A DNA stretch of 64,000 nt, taken from the NCBI GenBank assembly GCA_947561715.1, contig OX387199.1:11971001-12035000 (forward strand), given 5' to 3'. Source of the stretch: Ascidia mentula. Its lineage: Eukaryota; Chordata; Ascidiacea; Phlebobranchia; Ascidiidae. A program made the translations under genes and the position numbers. The stretch's first letter is position 1, and the number at the start of each line of letters is the position of its first letter. The notes under the pieces were generated by a model that worked only from the letters and a program-made list of their open reading frames with translations, searched no databases and had not been told where the DNA came from. Below are positions 37,621 through 51,320 of this stretch, piece after piece.

Positions 37621-40078
37621 AGTATATGACTTTTCGATAAAAAATAGTTTTTTTTCTGTACAAGCTTTATTATACAGTGGAAAACGCTGATACTCCAGTA
37701 CTGAGTTTGCGGTTGCACAACGTATGTAACTATGCGATTTCAGCACTTGTCCATTTTGCAGTATATGACTTTTCGATAAAAAATATTTTTTTTTAGTACA
37801 AGCTTTATTATACAGTGGAAAACGCTGATACTCCAGTATTGCGTTTGCGGTTGCACAACGTATGTAACTATGCGCTTTCAGCACTTGTCCATTTTGCAGT
37901 ATATGACTTTTCGATAAAAAATATTTTTTTTCAGTACAAGCTTTATTATACAGTGGAAAACGCTGATACTCCAGTACTGAGTTTGCGGTTGCACAACGTA
38001 TGTAACTATGCGCTTTCAGCACTTGTCCATTTTGCAGTATATGACTTTTCGATAAAAAATATTTTTCTTCAGTACAAGCTTTATTATGCATTGGAAAACG
38101 CTGATACTCCAGTACTGAGTTTGCGGTTGCACAACGTATGTAACCATGCGATTTCAGCACTTGTCCATTTTGCAGTACACGACTTTTCGGTAAAAAACTA
38201 TTTTTTTTAAGTACAAGCTTTATTATACAGTGGAAAACGCTGATACTCCAGTTTTGCGTTTGCGGTTGCACAACGTATGTAACTATGCGATTTCAGCACT
38301 TGTCCATTTTGCAGTATATGACTTTTCGATAAAAAATAGTTTTTTTTCTGTACAAGCTTTATTATACAGTGGAAAACGCTGATACTCCAGTACTGAGTTT
38401 GCGGTTGCACAACGTATGTAACTATGCGATTTCAGCACTTGTCCATTTTGCAGTATATGACTTTTCGATAAAAAATATTTTTTTCATTACAAGCTTTATT
38501 ATACAGTGGAAAAGGCTGATACTCCAGTATTGCGTTTGCGGTTGCACAACGTATGTAACTATGCGCTTTCAGCACTTGTCCATATTGCAGTATATGACTT
38601 TTCGATAAAAAATATTTTTTTTCATTACAAGCTTTATTATGAAGTGGAAAACGCTGGTACTCCAGTATTGCTTTTGCGGTTGCACAACGTATGTAACCAT
38701 GCGATTTCAGCACTTGTCCATTTTGCAGTATATGACTTTTCGATAAAAAATATTTTTTTTTAGTACAAGCTTTATTATACAGTGGAAAACGCTGGTACTC
38801 CAGTATTGCTTTTGCGGTTGCACAACGTATGTAACTATGCGATTTCAGCACTTGTCCATTTTGCAGTATATGACTTTTCGATAAAAAATAGTTTTTTTTC
38901 TGTACAAGCTTTATTATACAGTGGAAAACGCTGATACTCCAGTACTGAGTTTGCGGTTGCACAACGTATGTAACTATGCGATTTCAGCACTTGTCCATTT
39001 TGCAGTATATGACTTTTCGATAAAAAATATTTTTTTTTAGTACAAGCTTTATTATACAGTGGAAAAGGCTGATACTCCAGTATTGCGTTTGCGGTTGCAC
39101 AACGTATGTAACTATGCGCTTTCAGCACTTGTCCATTTTGCAGTATATGACTTTTCGATAAAAAATATTTTTTTTCAGTACAAGCTTTATTATACAGTGG
39201 AAAACGCTGATACTCCAGTACTGAGTTTGCGGTTGCACAACGTATGTAACTATGCGCTTTCAGCACTTGTCCATTTTGCAGTATATGACTTTTCGATAAA
39301 AAATATTTTTCTTCAGTACAAGCTTTATTATGCATTGGAAAACGCTGATACTCCAGTACTGAGTTTGCGGTTGCACAACGTATGTAACCATGCGATTTCA
39401 GCACTTGTCCATTTTGCAGTATACGACTTTTCGGTAAAAAACTATTTTTTTTCAGTACAAGCTTTATTATACAGTGGAAAACGCTGATACTCCAGTTTTG
39501 CGTTTGCGGTTGCACAACGTATGTAACTATGCGATTTCAGCACTTGTCCATTTTGCAGTATATGACTTTTCGATAAAAAATAGTTTTTTTTCTGTACAAG
39601 CTTTATTATACAGTGGAAAACGCTGATACTCCAGTACTGAGTTTGCGGTTGCACAACGTATGTAACTATGCGATTTCAGCACTTGTCCATTTTGCAGTAT
39701 ATGACTTTTCGATAAAAAATATTTTTTTCATTACAAGCTTTATTATACAGTGGAAAAGGCTGATACTCCAGTATTGCGTTTGCGGTTGCACAACGTATGT
39801 AACTATGCGCTTTCAGCACTTGTCCATATTGCAGTATATGACTTTTCGATAAAAAATATTTTTTTTCATTACAAGCTTTATTATGAAGTGGAAAACGCTG
39901 GTACTCCAGTATTGCTTTTGCGGTTGCACAACGTATGTAACCATGCGATTTCAGCACTTGTCCATTTTGCAGTATATGACTTTTCGGTAAAAAATATTTT
40001 TTTTTAGTACAAGCTTTATTATACAGTGGAAAACGCTGGTACTCCAGTATTGCTTGTGCGGTTGCACAACGTATGTAA
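37591..40078. repeat. Tandem 9-monomer higher-order repeat (1244 bp, two units)
   Basis: Anchors 37591, 37815, 38369, 38432 and 38506 recur at +1244 bp (38835, 39059, 39613, 39676, 39750). The subtype order is the same as at 2347-4832, so this is a distant copy of the same higher-order unit. Confidence 0.85.
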
Positions 40079-43000
40079 CTATGCGATTTCAGCACTTGTC
40101 CATTTTGCAGTATATGACTTTTCGATAAAAAATAGTTTTTTTTCTGTACAAGCTTTATTATACAGTGGAAAACGCTGATACTCGAGTACTGAGTTTGCGG
40201 TTGCACAACGTATGTAACTATGCGATTTCAGCACTTGTCCATTTTGCAGTATATGACTTTTCGATAAAAAATATTTTTTTTCAGTACAAGCTTTATTATA
40301 CAGTGGAAAACGCTGATACTCCAGTATTGCGTTTGCGGTTGCACAACGTATGTAACTATGCGCTTTCAGCACTTGTCCATATTGCAGTATATGACTTTTC
40401 GATAAAAAATACTTTTTTTCATTACAAGCTTTATTATACAGTGGAAAACGCTGGTACTCCAGTATTGCTTTTGCGGTTGCACAACGTATGTAACTATGCA
40501 ATTTCAGCACTTGTCCATTTTGCAGTATATGACTTTTCGTGGAAAAATATTTTTTTTCATCACAAGCTTTATTATACAGTGGAAAACGCTGATACTCCAG
40601 TATTGCGTTTGCGGTTGCACAACGTATGTAACTATGCGCTTTCAGCACTTGTCCATATTGCAGTATATGACTTTTCGGTAAAAAATATTTTTTTTCATTA
40701 CAAGCTTTATTATACAGTGGAAAACGCTGGTACTCCAGTATTGCTTTTGCGGTTGCACAACGTATGTAACTATGCGATTTCAGCACTTGTCCATTTTGCA
40801 GTAATGACTTTTCGATAAAAAATATTTTTTTTCATTACAAGCTTTATTATACAGTGGAAAAGGCTTATACTCCAGTATTGCGTTTGCGGTTGCACAACGT
40901 ATGTAACTATGCGATTTCAGCACTTGTCCATTTTGCAGTATACGACTTTTCGGTAAAAAATATTTTTTTTTAGTACAAGCTTTATTATACAGTGGAAAAC
41001 GCTGGTACTCCAGTATTGCTTTTGCGGTTGCACAACGTATGTAATCATGCGATTTCAGCACTTGTCCATTTTGCAGTATATGACTTTTCGATAAAAAATA
41101 GTTTTTTTTCTGTACAAGCTTTATTATACAGTGGAAAACGCTGATACTCCAGTACTGAGTTTGCGGTTGCACAACGTATGTAACCATGCGATTTCAGCAC
41201 TTGTCCATTTTGCAGTATATGACTTTTCGATATAAATAGTTTTTTTTCAGTACAAGCTTTATTACACAGTGGAAAACGCTGATACTCCAGTACTGAGTTT
41301 GCGGTTGCACAACGTATGTAACCATGCGATTTCAGCACTTGTCCATTTTGCAGTATATGACTTTTCGATAAAAAATAGTTTTTTTTCTGTACAAGCTTTA
41401 TTATACAGTGGAAAACGCTGATACTCCAGTACTGAGTTTGCGGTTGCACAACGTATGTAACTATGCGATTTCAGCACTTGTCCATTTTGCAGTATATGAC
41501 TTTTCGATATAAAATATTTTTTTTCAGTACAAGCTTTATTATACAGTGGAAAACGCTGATACTCCAGTACTGAGTTTGCGGTTGCACAACGTATGTAACC
41601 ATGCGATTTCAGCACTTGTCCATTTTGCAGTATACGACTTTTCGGTAAAAAATATTTTTTTTTAGTACAAGCTTTATTATACAGTGGAAAACGCTAGTAC
41701 TCCAGTATTGCTTTTGCGGTTGCACAACGTATGTAACTATGCGATTTCAGCACTTGTCCATTTTGCAGTATATGACTTTTCGATAAAAAATAGTTTTTTT
41801 TCTGTACAAGCTTTATTATACAGTGGGAAACGCTTATACTCCAGTACTGAGTTTGCGGTTGCACAACGTATGTAACTATGCGATTTCAGCACTTGTCCAT
41901 TTTGCAGTATATGACTTTTCGATAAAAAATATTTTTTTTCAGTACAAGCTTTATTATACAGTGGAAAACGCTGATACTCCAGTATTGCGTTTGCGGTTGC
42001 ACAACGTATGTAACTATGCGATTTCAGCACTTGTCCATTTTGCAGTATATGACTTTTCGATAAAAAATATTTTTTTTCAGTACAAGCTTTATTATACAGT
42101 GGAAAACGCTGATACTCCAGTTTTGCGTTTGCGGTTGCACAACGTATGTAACGATGCGCTTTCAGCACTTGTCCATTTTGCAGTATATGACTTTTCGATA
42201 AAAAATATTTTTTTTCAGTACAAGCTTTATTATGCAGTGGAAAACGCTGATACTCCAGTTTTGCGTTTGCGGTTGCACAACGTATGTAACTATGCGCTTT
42301 CAGCACTTGTCCATTATGCAGTATATGACTTTTCGAAAAAAAATATTTTTTTTTAGTACAAGCTTTATTATACAGTGGAAAAAGCTGATACTCCAGTATT
42401 GCGTTTGCGGTTGCACAACGTATGTAACTATGCGATTTCAGCACTTGTCCATTTTGCAGTATACGACTTTTCGGTAAAAAATATTTTTTTTTAGTACAAG
42501 CTTTATTATACAGTGGAAAACGCTGGTACTCCAGTATTGCTTTTGCGGTTGCACAACGTATGTAATCATGCGATTTCAGCACTTGTCCATTTTGCAGTAT
42601 ATGACTTTTCGATAAAAAATAGTTTTTTTTCTGTACAAGCTTTATTATACAGTGGAAAACGCTGATACTCCAGTACTGAGTTTGCGGTTGCACAACGTAT
42701 GTAACCATGCGATTTCAGCACTTGTCCATTTTGCAGTATACGACTTTTCGGTAAAAAATATTTTTTTTTAGTACAAGCTTTATTATACAGTGGAAAACGC
42801 TAGTACTCCAGTATTGCTTTTGCGGTTGCACAACGTATGTAACTATGCGATTTCAGCACTTGTCCATTTTGCAGTATATGACTTTTCGATAAAAAATAGT
42901 TTTTTTTCTGTACAAGCTTTATTATACAGTGGGAAACGCTGATAATCCAGTACTGAGTTTGCGGTTGCACAACGTATGTAACTATGCGATTTCAGCACTT

Positions 43001-46000
43001 GTCCATTTTGCAGTATATGACTTTTCGATAAAAAATATTTTTTTTCAGTACAAGCTTTATTATACAGTGGAAAAGGCTGATACTCCAGTACTGAGTTTGC
43101 GGTTGCACAACGTATGTAACTATGCGATTTCAGCACTTGTCCATTTTGCAGTATATGACTTTTCGATAAAAAATATTTTTTTTCAGTACAAGCTTTATTA
43201 TACAGTGGAAAACGCTGATACTCCAGTACTGAGTTTGCGGTTGCACAACGTATGTAACTATGCGATTTCAGCACTTGTCCATTTTGCAGTATATGACTTT
43301 TCGATAAAAAATATTTTTTTCATTACAAGCTTTATTATACAGTGGAAAAGGCTGATACTCCAGTACTGCGTTTGCGGTTGCACAACGTATGTAACTATGC
43401 GCTTTCAGCACTTGTCCATATTGCAGTATATGACTTTTCGATAAAAAAAATTTTTTTTCATTACAAGCTTTATTATGAAGTGAAAAACGCTGGTACTCCA
43501 GTATTGCTTTTGCGGTTGCACAACGTATGTAACCATGCGATTTCAGCACTTGTCCATTTTGCAGTATATGACTTTTCGGTAAAAAATATTTTTTTTTAGT
43601 ACAAGCTTTATTATACAGTGGAAAACGCTGGTACTCCAGTATTGCTTTTGCGGTTGCACAACGTATGTAACTATGCGATTTCAGCACTTGTCCATTTTGC
43701 AGTAATGACTTTTCGAAAAAAATATTTTTTTTCATTACAAGCTTTATTATACAGTGGAAAAGGCTGATACTCCAGTATTGCGTTTGCGGTTGCACAACGT
43801 ATGTAACTATGCGATTTCAGCACTTGTCCATTTTGCAGTATACGACTTTTCGGTAAAAAATATTTTTTTTTAGTACAAGCTTTATTATACAGTGGAAAAC
43901 GCTGGTACTCCAGTATTGCTTTTGCGGTTGCACAACGTATGTAATCATGCGATTTCAGCACTTGTCCATTTTGCAGTATATGACTTTTCGATAAAAAATA
44001 GTTTTTTTTCTGTACAAGCTTTATTATACAGTGGAAAACGCTGATACTCCAGTACTGAGTTTGCGGTTGCACAACGTATGTAACCATGCGATTTCAGCAC
44101 TTGTCCATTTTGCAGTATATGACTTTTCGATATAAAATATTTTTTTTCAGTACAAGCTTTATTATACAGTGGAAAACGCTGATACTCCAGTACTGAGTTT
44201 GCGGTTGCACAACGTATGTAACTATGCGCTTTCAGCACTTGTCCATTTTGCAGTATATGACTTTTCGATAAAAAATATTTTTTTTCAGTACAAGCTTTAT
44301 TATACAGTGGAAAACGCTGATACTCCAGTACTGAGTTTGCGGTTGCACAACGTATGTAACCATGCGATTTCAGCACTTGTCCATTTTGCAGTATACGACT
44401 ATTCGGTAAAAAATTTTTTTTTTTTTAGTACAAGCTTTATTATACAGTGGAAAACGCTGATACTCCAGTATTGCGTTTGCGGTTGCACAACGTATGTAAC
44501 TATACGCTTTCAGCACTTGTCCATTTTGCAGTATACGACTTTTCGGTAAAAAATATTTTTTTTTAGTACAAGCTTTATTATACAGTGGAAAACGCTAGTA
44601 CTCCAGTATTGCTTTAGCGGTTGCACAACGTATGTAACTATGCGATTTCAGCACTTGTCCATTTTGCAGTATATGACTTTTCGATAAAAAATAGTTTTTT
44701 TTCAGTACAAGCTTTATTATACAGTGGGAAACGCTGATACTCCAGTACTGAGTTTGCGGTTGCACAACGTATGTAACTATGCGATTTCAGCACTTGTCCA
44801 TTTTGCAGTATATGACTTTTCGATAAAAAATATTTTTTTTCAGTACAAGCTTTATTATACAATGGAAAACGCTGATATTCCAGTATTGCGTTTGCGGTTG
44901 CACAACGTATGTAACTATGCGATTTCAGCACTTGTCCATTTTGCAGTATATGACTTTTCGATAAAAAATATTTTTTTTCAGTACAAGCTTTATTATACAG
45001 TGGAAAACGCTGATACTCCAGTATTGCGTTTGCGGTTGCACAACGTATGTAACTATGCGCTTTCAGCACTTGTCCATTTTGCAGTATATGACTTTTCGAT
45101 AAAAAATATTTTTTTTCAGTACAAGCTTTATTATACAGTGGAAAACGCTGATACTCCAGTTTTGCGTTTGCGGTTGCACAACGTATGTAACTATGCGCTT
45201 TCAGCACTTGTCCATTTTGCAGTATATGACTTTTCGAAAAAAAATATTTTTTTTTAGTACAAGCTTTATTATACAGTGGAAAAGGCTGATACTCCAGTAT
45301 TGCGTTTGCGGTTGCACAACGTATGTAACTATGCGATTTCAGCACTTGTCCATTTTGCAGTATACGACTTTTCGGTAAAAAATATTTTTTTTTAGTACAA
45401 GCTTTATTATACAGTGGAAAACGCTGGTACTCCAGTATTGCTTTTGCGGTTGCACAACGTATGTAATCATGCGATTTCAGCACTTGTCCATTTTGCAGTA
45501 TATGACTTTTCGATAAAAAATAGTTTTTTTTCTGTACAAGCTTTATTTTTCAGTGGAAAACGCTGATACTCCAGTACTGAGTTTGCGGTTGCACAACGTA
45601 TGTAACCATGCGATTTCAGCACTTGTCCATTTTGCAGTATATGACTTTTCGATATAAAATATTTTTTTTCAGTACAAGCTTTATTATACAGTGGAAAACG
45701 CTGATACTCCAGTACTGAGTTTGCGGTTGCACAACGTATGTAACCATGCGATTTCAGCACTTGTCCATTTTGCAGTATACGACTTTTCGGTAAAAAATAT
45801 TTTTTTTTAGTACAAGCTTTATTATACAGTGGAAAACGCTAGTACTCCAGTATTGCTTTTGCGGTTGCCCAACGTATGTAACTATGCGATTTCAGCACTT
45901 GTCCATTTTGCAGTATATGACTTTTCGATAAAAAATAGTTTTTTTTCTGTACAAGCTTTATTATACAGTGGGAAACGCTGATACTCCAGTACTGAGTTTG

Positions 46001-47763
46001 CGGTTGCACAACGTATGTAACTATGCGATTTCAGCACTTGTCCATTTTGCAGTATATGACTTTTCGATAAAAAATATTTTTTTTCAGTACAAGCTTTATT
46101 ATACAGTGGAAAACGCTGATACTCCAGTATTGCGTTTGCGGTTGCACAACGTATGCAACTATGCGCTTTCAGCACTTGTCCATATTGCAGTATATGACTT
46201 TTCGATAAAAAATACTTTTTTTCAGTACAAGCTTTATTACACAGGGGAAAACGCTGATACTCCAGTATTGCGTTTGAGTTTGCACAACGTATGTAACTAT
46301 GCGCTTTCAGCACTTGTCCATTTTGCAGTATATGACTTTTCGATAAAAAATATTTTTTTTCAGTACAAGCTTTATTATACAGTGGAAAACGCTGATACTC
46401 CAGTTTTGCGTTTGCGGTTGCACAACGTATGTAACTATGCGCTTTCAGCACTTGTCCATTTTGCAGTATATGACTTTTCGAAAAAAAATATTTTTTTTTA
46501 GTACAAGCTTTATTATACAGTGGAAAACGCTGATACTCCAGTACTGAGTTTGCGGTTGCACAACGTATGTAACCATGCGATTTCAGCACTTGTCCATTTT
46601 GCAGTATACGACTTTTCAGTAAAAAATATTTTTTTTTAGTACAAGCTTTATAATACAGTGGAAAACGCTGGTACTCCAGTATTGCTTTTGCGGTTGCACA
46701 ACGTATGTAACTATGCGATTTCAGCACCTGTCCATTTTGCAGTATATGACTTTTCGATAAAAAATAGTTTTTTTTCTGTACAAGCTTTATTATACAGTGG
46801 AAAACGCTGATACTCCAGTACTGAGTTTGCGGTTGCACAACGTATGTAACTATGCGATTTCAGCACTTGTCCATTTTGCAGTATATGACTTTTCGATAAA
46901 AAATATTTTTTTTCATTACAAGCTTTATTATACAGTGGAAAAGGCTGATACTCCAGTATTGCGTTTGCGGTTGCACAACGTATGTAACTATGCGCTTTCA
47001 GCACTTGTCTATATTGCAGTATATGACTTTTCGATAAAAAATATTTTTTTTCATTACAAGCTTTATTATGAAGTGGAAAACGCTGGTACTCCAGTATTGC
47101 TTTTGCGGTTGCACAACGTATGTAACTATGCGATTTCAGCACTTGTCCATTTTGCAGTATATGACTTTTCGATAAAAAATATTTTTTTTCAGTACAAGCT
47201 TTATTATACAGTGGAAAACGCTGATACTCCAGTACTGAGTTTGCGGTTGCACAACGTATGTAACCATGCGATTTCAGCACTTGTCCATTTTGCAGTATAT
47301 GACTTTTCGGTAAAAAATATTTTTTTTTAGTGCAAGCTTTATTATACAGTGGAAAACGCTGATACTCCAGTATTGCGTTTGCGGTTGCGCAACGTATGTA
47401 ACTATGCGCTTTCAGCACTTGTCCATTTTGCAGTATATGACTTTTCGATAAAAAATATTTTTCTTCAGTACAAGCTTTATTATGCAGTGGAAAACGCTGA
47501 TACTCCAGTACTGAGTTTGCGGTTGCACAACGTATGTAACCATGCGATTTCAGCACTTGTCCATTTTGCAGTATACGACTTTTCGGTAAAAAATATTTTT
47601 TTTCAGTACAAGCTTTATTATACAGTGGAAAACGCTGACACTCCAGTTTTGCGTTTGCGGTTGCACAACGTATGTAACTATGCGATTTCAGCACTTGCCC
47701 ATTTTGCAGTATATGACTTTTCGATAAAAAATAGTTTTTTTTCTGTACAAGCTTTATTATACA

Positions 47764-50700
47764 GTGGAAAACGCTGATACTCCAGTACTGAGTTTGCGGT
47801 TGCACAACGTATGTAACTATGCGATTTCAGCACTTGTCCATTTTGCAGTATATGACTTTTCGATAAAAAATATTTTTTTTCAGTACAAGCTTTATTATAC
47901 AGTGGAAAACGCTGATACTCCAGTTTTGCGTTTGCGGTTGCACAACGTATGTAACTATGCGCTTTCAGCACTTGTCCATTTTGCAGTATATGACTTTTCG
48001 ATAAAAAATATTTTTTTTCAGTACAAGCTTTATTATACAGTGGAAAACGCTGATACTCCAGTTTTGCGTTTGCGGTTGCACAACGTATGTAACTATGCGC
48101 TTTCAGCACTTGTCCATTTTGCAGTATATGACTTTTCGATAAAAAATATTTTTTTTCAGTACAAGCTTTATTATACAGTGGAAAACGCTGATACTCCAGG
48201 TTTTTACATTAAAAGGCCACTAGTTTACCGCAAAAATGACACATACAAAATATACATGCCACGTTGTGAAAACTTGTGGATTGAGTTGGATCTGAAACAA
48301 AATAATCAAAACAAAACCATTATAATTGGAGTAATATATCGCCACCCAGATCAATCTATATCACCCTTCACATCACAATTGGAAAACACCTTGCATAAAC
48401 TGAACAAAAACAACACATTATTTTATATTCTCGGAGACTTAAACATAGACCTTTTAAAAAACACTCCTCAAATACAAGAATATACATTAATGTTAACAGC
48501 ACTTAACAGCACAATAATAATCGACAAAGCATCTCACATTGCCCCTTCACAGAAACAATCCTGTTTAGATCACATTTACACTAACAACACCAAAAATGTT
48601 ATCACATCCGGTTTAGTTACTTTTGATATATCAGACCACTTGCCAATATTTGCTATTACACACAACCTACAACCAACAGACTCACCACACCCCAAAGTAA
48701 TACGAAATTACTCAAAGTTTGATGCAGACAAATTTTTGCTCACCATTTCAAACAAAGCAAGCACCATCTGGAATCAAACTGATATAAGCCAGAAAATGGT
48801 AACTTTTATCCAAATTTTTCAAAGTGCTGTAGAAGAGCAGGCCCCATATACAACTTTATCAACCAGGCGCAAGGCAAATCCTTGGCTTACCAAAGGTATC
48901 CTGAAATCAATAAAACATAAAAATAAACTTTACAAAAAATACATCCAACAAAAAATCAATGCAATGAAATACAAATCATATTCAAGCAAGCTAAAATCAA
49001 CCATACGAGCAGCAAAGAGAAACTACTACAAAGTCATGTTTGAACACAACAAATCAAGTCCAAAACAAACATGGAAACTTATCAATAAAGTAACTACAAA
49101 CAACATCAAAGGGAAAACACACATATCACAAATTACTACAACAAATGGTACAGTGACAAATGACCCATTGATCATGGCAAATACGTTCAATACTTTTTTC
49201 ACCAGCATTGGAAAAGATATGGCGCTTCTTGTCCCCCCAACATCTAAATCACCAGCAGAATACCTCACAAATGGCCCGTCATCATCATTCTTTTTTTACA
49301 CCATAGAAATAAATGAAGTTTTCAATACTATTGTACAGTTAGATTCAAGTAAATCACCTGGTCCCTATGACATGCCCATAAAACTAGTAAAACTAGCAGC
49401 ACCAGTCATCTCTCCAATTCTTTGCATGTTGTTTAATTGTTGCATTCAAACAGCAAGTTACCCAAGTTGCCTTAAACTGTCTCAAATATCACCATTGTTC
49501 AAGGGCGGGGACCAAAAAAATGTCAACAACTACAGACCGATATCGCTTATACCAGTTTTTGCCAAAATTTTTGAAATAATTATACACAAAAGAGTTACCG
49601 AGTACTTAACAAAATTTGACCTTCTGACCAAATTTCAAAATGGATTTAGGCCTGGCCATTCCACAGATTTGACAGTCGCACAAATTTATGAGCATATAGC
49701 TAATTCCACAGATCACAAAGAAAAAACATGCGCAATTTTCCTGGATTTATCAAAGGCATTTGATACCGTCAACCACGAAATCATCCTGCAAAAATTGGAG
49801 TTTTATGGATTCCGGGGAAAAATTAAAAGCTTTTTTGAAAACTACCTCACTGGCAGGCAACAATACACAAAAATTTGCAATTCCCGCTCCAATGTCTGTA
49901 ACGTGGAATGTGGTGTGCCCCAGGGATCTCCTCTAGGACCACTTCTGTTTCTCATTTATGTAAATGATTTGCCTTGCGCCTCCTCATTCTGCACAAGATT
50001 ATTCGCAGATGACACATGTCTCATCAAGTCGTGCAAAAATGTAAGGGATTTAGAAAAGGCTGCAAATATCGAACTAGACAAGGTTAATACATGGCTCAAT
50101 TCGAACAAACTAACAGTTAACTGCAAAAAAACCACATTCATGCTCTTCGCAAACAGCAAAAAGACAAACAATACTGATTTTACCCTTAAGATTAATGACA
50201 CCACACTAGAGCAAGTCAAGACCACAAAGTACCTTGGTGTACATATTGATGATACACTGTCATGGGCCCCACATGTTAACTCAACCTGCAAAAAAATTGC
50301 AAAAAGCGTTGCAATTCTTTACAAGCTGAAGCACATCATAGGACAGTGTACATTACAAACAGTGTATCACGCACTTGTTCATTCGCATTTGTCTTATGGC
50401 CTTTTGGCGTGGGGTTTTGTTTGCCCATCATTGTTACATCCAGTGGTGGTCCTGCAAAATAGAGCGCTTCGCATAATAACAAACAGTCCCTTTCGCACCC
50501 ACACCTATCAACTGTACATTAAAGCACAAATTCTTCCAGTCAATCTACAGCACAAGCTGCAACTTGGTAAATTTGCTTACAATTACAAAAATCATCGTCT
50601 ACCCGCAGCCTTTAAGGACTACTTTACCCCATTAGCAAACATTCACACCCACATAACACGATGTCAAACCACACATCAATATTATCTCCCACGTGTTTTC

Positions 50701-50850
50701 ACTGAACTAGGTAAAAAAACTATAAAATACCAAGGCGCAGAAATATGGAATAACATCCCGCAAAACATTAAAAGCTTTAGCTTAAAAGGGTTTCTTAAAG
50801 CACTAAAATTACACTTTCTTCACTTATATGCCAATGCTGCACAGCTGTAG
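47764..50850 (+). pseudogene. Chimeric frame: satellite-derived N-terminus fused to 5'-truncated LINE ORF2 (copy 2)
   Basis: One open frame of 1028 codons. Codons 1-145 are satellite (three-plus repeats of the 46-residue period). From codon 146 the frame is ORF2 residues 94-976, starting at GFYIKRP. The endonuclease is cut: the N34 and E63 motif regions are missing, while GDLNID and SDH remain. The whole reverse transcriptase, including motif A, motif B and FADD, and the C-terminal region are intact. I see no residue difference from copy 1 in the shared part. The fusion comes from 5'-truncated insertion, and the frame match has a one-in-three chance. Without a complete endonuclease it is probably non-autonomous, and whether it is transcribed is unknown. 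Confidence 0.9.
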
Positions 50851-51320
50851 AGATGACCACGTGCGATGTAAACACCCGCAGGAATGTTTTGATGCGATAG
50901 GGCGCAATTTAGCAAAAAATCACAACGTCACTTCACCGCCGGCCTAATTGGTAATTGCCCTTGACATATGCAAATGGTAAAATTCACAACGATTCATTCT
51001 TATTTATATTGTATCTTTTAGTTTTGTAACATGCGCAATACTTACTGATTGTCTTTTCTCTGTTTCGTGTTATTTTTGTACTTCTTTGTTTATTGTAATG
51101 CAGAATGATTGTTGATTAAATGTTCCTTGCCTCATCAATGTCATTGCGTACAACCGCGTAAATCTTTTGCAACCTCGAAACAACCCAGGGGCGGTTTCAA
51201 ATAACCAATTGAGGTTTCTACCGTCCCTTCATCTAATCCCAACCGGATCATTCATTGTGTTTTACTGTTCCGCATTTTATTTTCGCGGATTATGATGTAA
51301 ATAAACTGAATTGAATTGAA
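50851..51320 (+). other. LINE 3' UTR (copy 2)
   Basis: Same layout as copy 1 but with AAC present in the AATCACAACGTCAC segment (about 50920), CTTACTGATTG in place of CTTACCGATTG, and TTTTTGTAC in place of TTTCTGTAC. The first two of these agree with the minus-strand copy. AATAAA is at 51300-51305, followed by two TTGAA units. Confidence 0.85.
51300..51305 (+). promoter_or_regulatory. Putative polyadenylation signal (AATAAA), LINE copy 2
   Basis: AATAAA 15 bases before the end of the element, conserved in all four copies. Confidence 0.5.

Larger units (their letters stand above)
19651..48199. repeat. 138-bp satellite array, block C (about 206 monomers)
   Basis: Uninterrupted satellite of 28.5 kb with the same monomer, HindIII site and linked variant subtypes as block A. 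It contains several higher-order units described separately, and blocks paralogous to 8-10 kb, 14 kb, 20-21 kb and 3-6 kb of the window. A more divergent run lies at about 46140-46290 (GTATGCAAC, CACAGGGGAAAA, GTTTGAGTTTGC). No gene, RNA gene or unique sequence is visible in it. Confidence 0.97.
48200..51320 (+). mobile_element. 5'-truncated LINE, copy 2 (about 3.12 kb)
   Basis: The copy begins inside ORF2, equivalent to position 16533 of copy 1, and runs at a constant offset of 31667 bp through the stop codon. It ends with two TTGAA units after AATAAA. It has no ORF1 and no leader. The left flank matches 45968-46403 and the right flank matches from 46405 on, which makes 46403/46404 the paralogous empty site. 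The 5' junction shares a single G with the target. No target duplication is seen, and at most one T was lost. Confidence 0.92.
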
